From Mesostigma viride (Eukaryota; Streptophyta; Mesostigmatophyceae; Mesostigmatales; Mesostigmataceae), in contig RPFO01000041.1 in the NCBI GenBank assembly GCA_009746045.1, forward strand, positions 6,969,861 to 7,033,860: DNA of 64,000 nucleotides, read 5' to 3'. Shown here one piece after another: positions 54,874 to 64,000 of this stretch; position 1 is the first letter of the stretch; every line of letters starts with the position of its first letter. The notes beneath the pieces were generated by a model, which saw nothing but the letters and a program-made list of their open reading frames with translations, had not been told where the DNA came from and did not search any database. The position numbers and the translations under genes are program-made.

Positions 54874-54876
54874 TCA
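54874..54876 (-). other. In-frame gag stop before pol, CAG-UGA-CUG
   Basis: Gag and pol share one reading frame here, separated only by this TGA. The context CAG-TGA-CTG is conserved in B1 and, as CAG-TGA-CTA, in A1 and A2. UGA-CUR is a known leaky context, so a Gag-Pol fusion at a few percent would be expected. Confidence 0.65.
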
Positions 54877-55970
54877 CTGCTCCTTGTTGTCTTCTTGCTG
54901 ACTGCCCTTTGAAGGCTGGCCTGCCTGGGACTTGTTGTTGTTCTTCTTGTTGCTGCCCTGGCCCTGGGACTTCTTGAAGCTGGGACACTCCTTCTTGATG
55001 TGCCCCCACCCCTTGCACAGGTAGCATTGTATCTTGGACTTGCCCTGGCCACTGCCCCCATTGTCAGACGCGTTGCCCTGCTTGGGCTGACCACCCACCC
55101 GCCTGAACACCGACTTGGAGTGTGACCTCCTGTCAGAATCAGGTGAATGATCTCCCTTGCGCTTGTGATGGTTGCCCCTACGCCCTCCTTGGCTTCGGTC
55201 AGCCTCAGACGTCTTGGAGCCACCCTGGGTACGCCCGCCTGCCTGGGTAGCCTTCACTGCTGGCACTCCACCCTCAAACAGCTCCTCTGCCTCGAGAGCT
55301 TGTTTAATGATGACCTTGTAGGCCTTCAGGGTAGAGTGTGGGGCACACATGACTTTTAAGGAGCCACGTGTCGCCTTATCCAGCCCAGAAACCTTGAGCC
55401 AGTTGGTTAGGGCTATGTTATCAGCGACATTAAAGCCGTGAGCCCTGCCCTCCTCAACCATCTTACAATAGTTGAGAAAGTTCTGGATCAGGTCCCCCTT
55501 GACCTCCCACCCTTGATACTTGTCCTGCCAATGGATGCCGACCTTCTTCGTTGGTCCTCCAGCAGCTCCTTCAGCTCAGCCACGTACAGTGCCCAGGCCT
55601 TATTGGCCTTTTTGCACTCCCTGGTTAGGTCCTTAATCTGGTCAGTACACTTGCCAAAAGTGCTACTGCCTATCCAGATTTGATAGTAATTTGTACCACC
55701 GTACAAGCTAGGGAACCCTTCCAATCCCTCCACAAACTCTTCAGCCTGCTTAGGCTTGGAGTCTGAGGTTACAGGCTGCAACTGATTGACAATTAAAAGA
55801 CCCTGTGTGGTAAGATCAAAGCCATGAATAGCTTGTGCATTATTATTATTGTGAGGAAGGTTGGTAATCTCTCCGGTAAGCCCCACGTCATCTACGTGAG
55901 CGGTTCCACTACCAGCACCCCCATTATTATTCCCACTGGCTGGACCCTTGCTACGGCGTCCCTCAGCCAT
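54877..55970 (-). pseudogene. gag of B2, one-base deletion
   Basis: ATG 55970 (MAEGRRSKGPASG). The first frame runs to about 55550 and includes EGLEGFPSLYGGTNYYQIWIG and ELKELLEDQR. A single missing T (CTTCTTCG, against CTTCTTTCG in B1) then shifts frame. The second frame holds the rest of the capsid-like region, a basic stretch and the CX2CX4HX4C knuckle CYLCKGWGHIKKEC, ending with NKEQ at the TGA. Apart from this one base the gene is intact, so it may be functional if the gap is a sequencing error. Confidence 0.85.
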
Positions 55971-56140
55971 CCTGCACTACCAGCTATTCAAAGAACACCT
56001 TAACAAAGCAGCAGAAAATATGTACAAAATTTTTGTGTCGCCACTGCCGCCTGCGCCGGTGTCGCTGCCGCCCCGCGAATTGCCGCTGAAAATTCGACAA
56101 AAAAAATGTCGACGAGTACTGCAGAAGAAAATTAGGCCGA

Positions 56141-56851
56141 CTAGTAGTCAAGGCCCCTGAAGTCGCAGTACGTGTATACGAACTCACGATCCTCCATATC
56201 CAGCTCCGGACCTGCACCGGTATGAATTAAAACCGGCGTGCTCCCCGCCGCGTAAGTTGCGACGCGCCGACGCGCGACGAGGCGCAGAGGATGTGTAAAG
56301 ATCGTCAATAATTCCCACCCCGCGGGAATCCACTCTCGCACAGAGGCGAGAAATGCCACCAGGTTAATTAAAACCTGGCGCTCGCGACTGCGTACGCCGC
56401 GAGTGAGCAGCGATAACAGCGCGAGATCCTGAAACAAATTTGTCGACACCGCCGGCGCGCCCCCCGTGCGTAGCGATGCCCAGTTTTGCAGGTTTCTCTG
56501 GTAACCGGTGAGTGAAGAGAGGACGTTGTCCAACTCCTCAATGGCAGTCGTGACTTCGGTCACCGACCGCAAACCTCCCCGCACCTGGACCGTAAATGTC
56601 GATAAAATGTTTCGAATCTGGTCCAACAGGTTGCGGATTGCCGGCACCAGTGCTGGCAAATCGGGGTCCTCGGGGTTATCCCCGAGCAATGCGTGAGCTG
56701 CACGCTGCTGACGATGAAGCTCGTCGAGCGAGACCGTTACTTCGTCGAGCAATTGCTGCCACGACGGCACCGTCGGTCTTGACGAAGAACCAGCCGGCGG
56801 AGCGGCTATTTCCTCATCGTCCGGAATCCGAAATTCTTCCGAATTTGGCAT
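56141..56851 (-). CDS. ORF1 of B2, unknown protein encoded ahead of gag
   Basis: 236 residues starting 24 bases inside the 5' LTR (MPNSEEFRIPDDEE) and ending about 170 bases before the gag ATG. The N-terminus is acidic. The middle is predicted helical with regular leucines (SWQQLLDEVTVSLDEL, IEELDNVLSSLTGYQRNL, LALLSLLTRGV), suggesting coiled coil or helical bundle. The C-terminus is aromatic (YTYCDFRGLDY). No signal peptide, zinc motif or known family is seen. Conservation with B1 over about 200 residues argues that it is a real gene. Family A has an ORF at the same place. Confidence 0.75.
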   Translation of the reverse strand: MPNSEEFRIPDDEEIAAPPAGSSSRPTVPSWQQLLDEVTVSLDELHRQQRAAHALLGDNPEDPDLPALVPAIRNLLDQIRNILSTFTVQVRGGLRSVTEVTTAIEELDNVLSSLTGYQRNLQNWASLRTGGAPAVSTNLFQDLALLSLLTRGVRSRERQVLINLVAFLASVREWIPAGWELLTIFTHPLRLVARRRVATYAAGSTPVLIHTGAGPELDMEDREFVYTYCDFRGLDY

Positions 56852-56875
56852 CTTTTTGACAGAGCGTGTAATACG

Positions 56876-57492
56876 AGTTGTGAGGGTAAGAATGCCACGA
56901 ATTCCGCCATGGTTCTTGCAGGAAGTTGCCTTTATTAACAATCAGGAAACACAGACGTAAGTCACGTCACTTCCAAGACTGCACGCAGCACAGACGACAG
57001 GGTCGCAGTGCCAAGAGAACGTGCACGCAAGAACTAGCGTCCCGGTGTGACCAAGTCACTCATATAGCTTACTAGGGACGCGTCCAAGTATTCAGCTGCA
57101 CTGTCACAGCTGAACTGTCAATCAATTGATTACACAGACTCTGGCACGCCTTTGGCGCGCAGATCTATCAATTGTCCATACGGCTAGTCCTGTGGACCTA
57201 TCCGTACACTAGTCAGCATCAATTGTCTCATAGGTCCTGGCGCGCTACAGTGCGCCTACCTATCAATTGACCATCAAGTCCTGTACAAGTCCTGTCAACG
57301 TCCTGCGGACTATCAAAGTGACACTTGTACATCCTGTGTCCGTACGCGCCCACAGTGGCGCGCCGGGTACTGTCGGCACAGCCTAGGAAACGTCATAACT
57401 TTTACGTTCCTTAACCAAATGAGGCGTTCAAGGTGCCGTTGGAAAGAGCGTAACAATCTCTATCCATCTAACGTAAATCCTTTACGTCAACT
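56876..57492 (-). repeat. 5' LTR of B2
   Basis: Ends CGTCAACT where the other LTR has CGTTAACT; otherwise no difference was noticed. On the sense strand the sequence after the LTR is CGTATTACACGC; family A has CGTACTATTGC. There is no TGG-type site for tRNA 3'-end priming. Confidence 0.95.
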
Positions 57493-57497
57493 CTGGC

Positions 57498-59385
57498 ATT
57501 TGTGCCACTGAGAAATAATATAGTTTTTAAATTTCTATCAAAGACCTAGGTTCAAACAACGACGTTTAGTACCAAAACTGGCCCTGCCCCATGGCAGACC
57601 TCGAACGAAAAAATGGCCCAAAATTGAAACTGGGACTTTTTAGGACCACCATGTATATCACCCATCACCACGCCACCCACACAGTCCCATTACAATAGCT
57701 TCTTACCAATCCTCAGGGCCCCACGGGACCCTACGCGGCCTTGGGGAGGTGGGGCAGCGTATAACAAGGCCGTACCGTGCTGTGGCTGCAAGTATATATA
57801 CGCGTGCCTAACGGTGTCACAGATGGGGCAGATCATGCAATATAAGGTTGTATGGTTGCTGAGGTTGCCTGGCTTGAACATGACCCACCCCTTACGGCAA
57901 ACTCTCTCTAAGCATATACCATAGCTTGTTTAATGTCACGGACATGCTGGCCACCACCCAGGAAGGAGAGGACACCACATTTGTATGGCAACTTACACAG
58001 GATAGCAGCCAGATGAAGTTGTTAAAGGGCACTATCCAACATGCCACACTTTGCATGAATTCTAGGGCCGGGGGGGAGAGCTGTAAAAGCATCACATATA
58101 AGCAGCACAAGAACAGCTGGAACAACTGCAAGCAATGGGCCCATGGCTGATAATGAACGCAACCGTAACATAGCTGGGAACTGCGTAACTTAGCAGCAGC
58201 GAACAAGGAAGATTGCGACGATAGAAGGTACATGCCGTAAACCAACTACGTAAGCCATGTACATGCACAGAAACTGTCCTGTCTTTCAGGCATAGCCGGC
58301 TGACACTTACTGCTACGACTACGCTACCCCTTACACCTAACCACAGAGAGAACCCGGCACACACCTGCTTGTTACGTCGCCACGTCCAGGTGGATGCATT
58401 AAGAATCGCGGATATCCGCAGCCAGCCAGCTTTCCGGCACAAGAACGCAGCCAAACTTACGAAATGGTTCGAAAGTAACGTAAGACACGCCGGAGCATTG
58501 TTCTAGGCCCAAGAGAGATCGAAAGACAAGTCCTGTCACGTGCGCTCGCTACCCAGCCTTGACGTTCTGTAAAATGGTCGACAGTAAACTTCGGGCAAGA
58601 ACACCCAGGCCCGGGCGCTCCCTTGTCAGATATACCGTTTCCAAGCTCTATACTACGATTAAAATCAAGCGCAAAAACTGCCTGGCCTGGTGCGGGCAAC
58701 GTTTCCTCACGCACTGACATGTTTGTGCTCAAAATCGACTGTCCGGGCGCAGGCGATCTGTGACCTACTCATGTTGAGCAGCCGTGCTACACATGCAAAC
58801 GCAAATAATTTCGTAACCAAATTCAGACCCTTTAAGCATAAGTGCCAAGCTTTCGTTCTTGCTACTGGGCGCCCAAAACGATAAGCTCACGTGAAAATGC
58901 CGCCCATATTCGTCAGGTCGCCATATCCGCCGCACATCATTCCCGCACCCACTTTTTTGGCCCAAAATCTCTGTATTTTTGGTCGAGGTACGTACATTCC
59001 CGCGCATCTACCCGGTACCCGGTACGGAATCCGGGTACGATGTACCGGTATCACGGGTAGAGTACATCTTGGAGGTCACGGTCCACTAGGGGTATGGACC
59101 ATATAGTGACCCCCCTGCCCGGTACCTCGGTTATAGTGACCTTAGTACTTTTTAGGACCAAGTCCTAAATTTAGGACGGCCGGCTGATTGACAATAGTAT
59201 ATCTTGATGGACGCATGCGGCTTATTCAATTTCAAGCTACCTCTTAATTAATCCCAGCCCCCGTCTCTGAGAAAACGTGAAATTTTTCACAAAATAGCAG
59301 ATTGTTGGCAACGACTAGCATTAAAAATATTTTAAAAATTAAATTATAACATGCCTCCGTTGGGAGATCATGTAGCACATATTCC
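57498..59385. other. Unassigned sequence
   Basis: Several short open frames occur on both strands (for example 57892-58245 and 58092-58454 minus), none with a recognisable domain. TTTTTAGGACCA occurs near 57640 and 59145, and the GTCCTAAATTTAGGAC palindrome at about 59162. These may be termini of an element into which B2 inserted. Confidence 0.35.
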
Positions 59386-59847
59386 TTGGGTGGGTGGAGG
59401 TGGGAGAAGCCGCGTAATCGAACTAATCCTAACTCGAGGCTATCTAGTCTAGAAAATCCTAACTACACTACTCAGCAAAACGCCCCTTCCTCTTGGGGGG
59501 GGGTGGCTTGCCCACAGGGGCTGGCGTGTGAGCCTGGACAATCTTCTGCATCGCTTCTTGTTCTGCATGGCAGACCAAAGAAGGGAGAGGGAGTGGATGC
59601 GGTGTTCAAACTGTCAGAGCTGGGACCACTAGGTCGGCCAGCAACATCTGGGTGTAGTTCATGGCAGGTTTACCTAGCTTCCTGGGAATGTCCTTGGGGC
59701 CAGGCCAGGTCAAGATATTCCGCCCTGGTTGGCCAAGCCGCTGGGGGCCGGCCAGACCAAGGTCGGTGTCAACCTGACTGGTGCGAGCAAGATGTCCTAT
59801 TGTCTATTTACCCAGAGGCCTCAATTGAGGCCTTTTGGCTCAATTGA
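59386..59847 (+). other. Open frame of doubtful coding status
   Basis: A 153-codon frame rich in Gly, Pro, Ser and Trp with no recognised domain. Its end (LLSIYPEASIEAFWLN) resembles the end of the LINE fragment frame at 61558 because both run into the same palindromic sequence. Probably not a gene. Confidence 0.2.
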
Positions 59848-59855
59848 GGCCTTTT
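59815..59855. repeat. Two CTCAATTGAG palindromes
   Basis: GGCCTCAATTGAGGCC is followed at once by GGCTCAATTGAGGCC in T-rich context. A third copy is at 61553-61576. Similar sequence (GTCTATTTACC / GTCTATCTACC) lies outside each, in inverted orientation, so the three could mark the ends of one 1.7-kb element. Confidence 0.6.
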
Positions 59856-59856
59856 T

Positions 59857-61552
59857 CACCAAGGTCACATGGGGACGGTAATTTTGGCGGGAAGGACCGG
59901 TCCTATGGGTCGTCCGGCACCAGTGGCGCGAATCTGGTATATGTGCTGAGCGTCCTGACCCGTTGGGGTCGACAGGGGTCGACGGTTACTGAAGGATATG
60001 TGAGGTGGAAAAGTACCTATTTTGGCCACTTTCGTGCAACCGGACGACGAGTTTTCACGAATGCACGACCATGGCGGCCTCGAGTAAAATAGACCGTATG
60101 GCCACGTTCGTGCATCATTTCGACCAGTAAGGAGCGCGTTGGGTAGATAAATTATCCGTGAAGCTAGCCCGATCGCTAAATGGGTCAAAAGTCAATTTCT
60201 AAATTCGTGGGGTCGTTATTTGTGTGCTGAATGCCAGGTTAGTGAAATTCAGCTGGGGCGTAATTGGCGTTGATAGTGCGCCTGCCAGCAGGCCGGTGCT
60301 TCGATATGCTGGGAAGAGACTAGCGGAACGGCGGGGGGGATGTTGGGGCAGCCGTGACTAAAGGGGCACTGGCTATTTTCGAGCCTTTTGGCGTGGATCC
60401 GTAGGTAGAGGAAGGGGTGTTTTTAGCTAGGAAAAACTGGGATGCGGACAATAAACGCGCGCGCGCCCCCAGCTATGGGAGCGCCGTTATGCGAACAGCG
60501 CTGGTGAGGCCGCTGCAGCCGCTTTCATACGTCAATGGACGACGCATGGAGCGTCTGTCCGGCCAGATTTGCGGGCTGCCTCGCTTCCGGACAACTTGAA
60601 AACGCCGAGCTTGAACAGCTTTTCTAATGCAGCCACGTTCAGCGCCAGCGCATATGCGTGCCTAGTGATCCCGGGTGTGAGGGTTGTGAAAGGTAAGTGC
60701 GTCCTGGTGGTAGTAAGGTAATGGCATCGATTTGCTTGTGATATCGTCAGTTTTTAGCTGCCTATCGGCGCCTAGTGCCGATGTGACGTAAGGCTGGTTA
60801 TAGTACTTCGTGCAGTGCTCTGCGGCTGGCCCCCGCCTTGTAGACGTGTTTGCTTTCCATAAGAAGCATGGCAGTTCCTGCCATGCTGGCCATGTCTCAG
60901 GCAACCCTTGCAAAGCCCAAAATCAAGCTAAGAGGTCTAGTAGGCTGTGCAAATGTTGTCCAGTTATGCTTGTATATCTTGCCATGTGCTGTTCATCTGC
61001 TGCCGTGGCAGCAAACCCCTGTCATAATATACCGTAACAACCTAGATATTGGGGCTATGTGAGTGAAGCTACGCGCTTGGAAGGTCACACCTATCATTAT
61101 AATGCATGATCCTTGTGCGTGTTTGTAATAGAGGCTTTGGATTCCTCATGGTTACGTGCAATACCCATGGCAGGCTATTGCTGCCTGCAGTGCTGCGCGA
61201 CAGCCCCGGCCGTGCAAGTGTGTGTGAGGGGTCCCTTGGGGAGCATGCCATGTCATGCCATGCTTACCATGTCGTGGGGGAACCTCGTAAGGTCCAAAAG
61301 ACACGCTACATGCAGATGGAACTGAGTACTGACGCCTTTTGGTCGCTTGTATCGATGGTCATGTTGTGTTGATGGTGCCGTCGCAGCGACACCCTGTTTT
61401 ATTAAATCATAATTAAATATGTATTAGGGCTATATGACTGATGTTAAGTGCTGGGAACCCCAAAACAATGAAAATAATGCATGGCCTTCACTCATATTTG
61501 GAATAAAGTTTGTTGGCTCATTGTAATTACATGCAACACCCAATTTATAAAA
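59857..61552. other. Unassigned segment between CTCAATTGAG palindromes
   Basis: No gene recognised. It contains the inverted copy (61069-61280) of the repeat at 36030-36253. Confidence 0.35.
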
Positions 61553-61557
61553 AGGCC

Positions 61558-62175
61558 TCAATTGAGGCCTTTTTCCAGGTAGATAGACACTATAAATGCT
61601 ATCCTACGCTGCCTAATCTCATCCGAAGTACGAGGCATACCCTGATACAAAGACTCTAATGACCTATGCTTGGAAAACTCTACATTCAGGACCTGTCGGA
61701 GCATCCTGTAAACCGTGCCGTCGAGCTTAGCCGCCAGTGTGTCCGTGAGTGTCCACGCCTCGGCGCCATACCTAAGCACCGTGAGGACGAGGACCTTGAA
61801 GAGCATGCGCTTGCTACGGTGCTCGCCCGGGCCCTTCGAGCGCCAGTAGGTGTTGAGCGAACGGAGCCTGGCCCAGGCCAGACCGATGCGGATGTCCACA
61901 TGATTCGTCGGCGGTGTCAGGGAGCATGCTCCCCAACAGTTTCAGAAGCGGTCACGGAACGGGACCTCCGTCCCGTCGAGCAGGCGCGGCAGCGGTGGGC
62001 GACTGGAGGCCCCAATCACCATCGCCTCGATCAGTTTTGACACTAATCTCCAACCCCACCGCCCTCGCCTCCAAGCCCAGACAGTCCAGCCAGGTCTGGA
62101 TGTGCTCGGGGCACGCGATGAGGGTGGTGTCGTCCGCATAAATCAGGTCGGCCAGGCGGTAGCCAGTGCCATTGT
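61558..62175 (-). pseudogene. LINE reverse transcriptase fragment
   Basis: Minus-strand remnant of an RT related to the LINE at 30500. Upstream part (about 62150-61960): LADLIYADDTTLIACPEHIQTWLDCLGLEARAVGLEIS. After a gap or frame break comes 61899-61558: MDIRIGLAWARLRSLNTYW, VLVLTVLRYGAEAWTL. The catalytic YADD is present but the N-terminal half is absent. It ends at the CTCAATTGAG palindrome. Confidence 0.85.
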
Positions 62176-62545
62176 ACTAGCATGGTATGTTCCAATTGGT
62201 GACATACCATTTATTCATTTTATTGAGCGCCGATCATGGCACTACTGACGAGCTCGACATAATTTGAATACAGTTTCAAGCATGTTGTCGCTCAAAGCGC
62301 GCACTCGCCACTTGAACGATGGAGACGAGGACCCTGGTTATGGCAAGATTGTGCGTCTCACCACCAGATATGTCAACCCGCGAGCATTTGAGTTGCCCAG
62401 AGTTGCATGCTGACATGTCGCGTTTGCGTGCCAGTATGTCCTAGACTATCACTTGGAAGACATATCCACAGCAATAGAGCACAATTATGTGTGTGATCCA
62501 CTATATACTATAAAAAATTCGGGACCACTGCAGGACCACACATGC
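62176..62545. other. Unassigned sequence
   Basis: No coding pattern recognised between the LINE fragment and the minisatellite. Confidence 0.3.
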
Positions 62546-62785
62546 TATTCAAATAGCTAAGCAATCACCTCTTCAGTGCTTTTCAAATAGGCTAAGCAAT
62601 CACCTCTTCAGTGCTTTTCAAATAAGCTAAGCAATAACCTCTTCAGTGCTTTTCAAATAGGCTAAGCAATAACCTCTTCAGTACTTTTTCAAGGATAAGC
62701 ATAATCCTCTTCATGGCTTTTTCAAGGATAAGCCTAATCCTCTTCATGGCTTTTTCAAGGATAAGCCTAATCCTCTTCATACCTA
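62546..62785. repeat. Minisatellite with two related unit types
   Basis: About four units of roughly 36 bp (TTCAAATAGGCTAAGCAATC followed by ACCTCTTCAGTGCTT) are followed by three units of roughly 33 bp (TTTTTCAAGGATAAGCCTAA followed by TCCTCTTCATGGC). The second unit type appears derived from the first. Confidence 0.9.
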
Positions 62786-62965
62786 ATTTTACAGGACAAG
62801 CTTAACCCATGGTCGGCCGATGTGGTCATTTTTTACCACAACACACGTAACGTAACTGTACCGCGTAATGCCGTGACCTGCGACGTAAGTGACGTAACGT
62901 AAATATGTCTGGCCAGTCCGGGCAGACCCAACGTGAATGACAATGCTTAGGTTGGGTAGGTACAG

Positions 62966-63188
62966 TCATTCACGCCTTAAGTTGGGTTGGCTTAAGTTGT
63001 GATCACGCTCTAAGTTGGGTCAAATAGGGGTTCGGCATTCCAAGTTCAAAGTAGTTCAGAATAGTATGTTTTAGTATCTTTAGTTCAAATTAGTAGAATT
63101 TAGTAGAATCATTCACGCCTTAGTTGGGTTCACGCCTTAGTTGGGTTGACCTCTAAAAAACCTCGAACCCAACTTAAGGCGTGAATGA
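62966..63188. mobile_element. MITE with perfect 23-bp terminal repeats
   Basis: TCATTCACGCCTTAAGTTGG-GTT at 62966-62988 is the exact reverse complement of 63166-63188. CACGCCTTAGTTGGGTT occurs twice more just inside the right end. No coding capacity. A partial inverted motif (CCCAACGTGAATGACAATG) precedes the left end. No target duplication is clear. Confidence 0.75.
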
Positions 63189-64000
63189 CATTGCGCCGTA
63201 GCCCAGTAAATACCACCACTGTCTTGCAGGCAGTCACGTGACTTAATTGCTAACATTTTTTACCGTTGCGCACGCGTATAGCGAGATATGGCTGTCAGCG
63301 TGCCATTTTGTGGCAATTTTGTGTTCCGCGGCTTGAAATGGTTCAGATGATTACCCCTGAACGATGATGCATTATTTTGGTACGTCAAGTTATGATCAGA
63401 TTTATGCTGTTGAGGAAATACGCAGTGGCTATTACCTCTGTCTTGGTAGTCACTGTCAGACGAGACGTCCCGTTTGGTATCGCCGGTTTCCTTTGGTTCT
63501 TGGGAGTTTCCGTCTGCCTGGGCCTCCCGCGTCTTTACGAAAGTCCGCTGCGCCATTTGCTGCATGGGAACGTGGACGCATTAGACGTCATCTTTGCACA
63601 TATCTTCAACATGGTAATGATGACGGATGCATGGATAGAGCGGCTATGGCCACCTCTCCCACTAGTAGCTGCATACGTGACGTATGAGCATGCCAGCCAG
63701 CGGAACCCGGCCAGGTCATGATCGAGGCAGGTACGGCAATGCGTTTGCACGTTGTTTGCAGGGAAACTCGTACGTTCTTATTACATGTCTTTTGATGAGT
63801 AGGATAGTGGTTATTGCAACAGCTCTCCATGCCTGCTCTAGGATCGAGGGGTATTAGCCATTATGGTGCACAATTTGTGGCACTTCTTTGGGGGATAACG
63901 TTCAGTGATGGCAATGTTAGGGATATTATATCCACCTGGCCACAATATATCCCAGCCTGATTTATTTCTTGTTGGATTTATTCCATATGGACTGGGAATT
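63189..64000. other. Unassigned sequence at window edge
   Basis: Overlapping open frames on both strands at 63260-63830 have no recognised domain. A host exon cannot be excluded. Confidence 0.3.

Larger units (their letters stand above)
49681..57492 (-). mobile_element. Complete copia-like LTR retrotransposon B2 (7812 bp), best preserved
   Basis: 617-bp LTRs at 49681-50297 and 56876-57492, one mismatch noticed by eye, with target duplication CTGGC (49676-49680 and 57493-57497). Minus-strand order: 5' LTR, ORF1 (56141-56851), gag (54874-55970), TGA, pol (51247-54873), about 0.95 kb non-coding with a T-arm-like motif, polypurine tract, 3' LTR. Pol is open over its whole length and ORF1 is intact; gag lacks one base. 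It may be active or recently active. Confidence 0.95.

Noticed and set aside
54729-55223. Separate 164-codon frame overlapping gag and ending at the pol ATG (ATGA)
   Set aside because: Out of frame with gag and pol; the gag frame with its zinc knuckle and the in-frame TGA explain the region better.
62546-62785. CRISPR array
   Set aside because: Direct tandem units without unique spacers in a eukaryotic context; it is a minisatellite.

Overview
This is eukaryotic nuclear DNA made almost entirely of transposable elements. The evidence is Ty1/copia-type LTR retrotransposons, a LINE, hAT, piggyBac, Kolobok-like and Harbinger-like DNA transposons, a likely spliced gene with a GTACGT donor, and AATAAA signals. 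I see no bacterial gene organisation and no CRISPR array, and I accept no functional tRNA or rRNA gene. The mix of superfamilies, the roughly balanced base composition and a rhodanese with an acid-poor, transit-peptide-like N-terminus fit an alga or other photosynthetic protist best. The organism cannot be fixed from the sequence alone.

Layout. 1-4.6 kb: a broken gag-type element (minus strand) with a separate ORF like the viroplasmin/RNase H1 N-terminal fold. 4.6-20.6 kb: an old minus-strand copia-like element (A2) interrupted by a hAT transposon, a solo LTR, a palindromic mini-LTR element and a complete young copy of its own family (A1, 9203-17642). 21.0-32.3 kb: a three-level nest in which a TTAA-flanked, piggyBac-type non-autonomous element holds a LINE, and the LINE holds a complete copia-like element of a second family (B1, 22683-30494). 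32.7-33.4 kb: a probable two-exon host gene. 33.6-39.1 kb: a 401-bp Harbinger-like MITE, a 3.3-kb TTAA element containing an array of the palindromic repeats, and an adjoining 1.7-kb TTAA element. 39.8-40.5 kb: the rhodanese gene with a TATA box. 41.8-45.1 kb: a piggyBac transposon. 45.15-48.6 kb: a Kolobok-like transposon carrying a P2X7-C-terminus-like ORF and a transposase with a PHD finger. 49.7-57.5 kb: the best-preserved copia-like element (B2). 57.5-64 kb: mostly unassigned sequence with a LINE fragment, a minisatellite and a MITE.

The most unusual content is the copia-like lineage represented by families A and B. It shares several departures from textbook Ty1/copia: LTRs that end AGTT...AACT instead of TG...CA, with 5-bp target duplications; an additional ORF just inside the 5' LTR, ahead of gag; gag and pol separated by a stop in the context CAG-TGA-CTR, which resembles known UGA-CUA readthrough sites; domain order integrase, protease, reverse transcriptase, RNase H; a protease motif DTN instead of DTG; and a reverse transcriptase motif HGDD instead of YVDD. 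A short element made of about 206-bp palindromes around a 132-bp core has the same AGTT...AACT ends and, in one case, a 5-bp duplication, so it may be mobilised by the same machinery.

Most gene breaks are single-base indels, many in homopolymers, in elements whose paired LTRs are nearly identical. Some frame breaks may therefore be sequencing errors and not decay.
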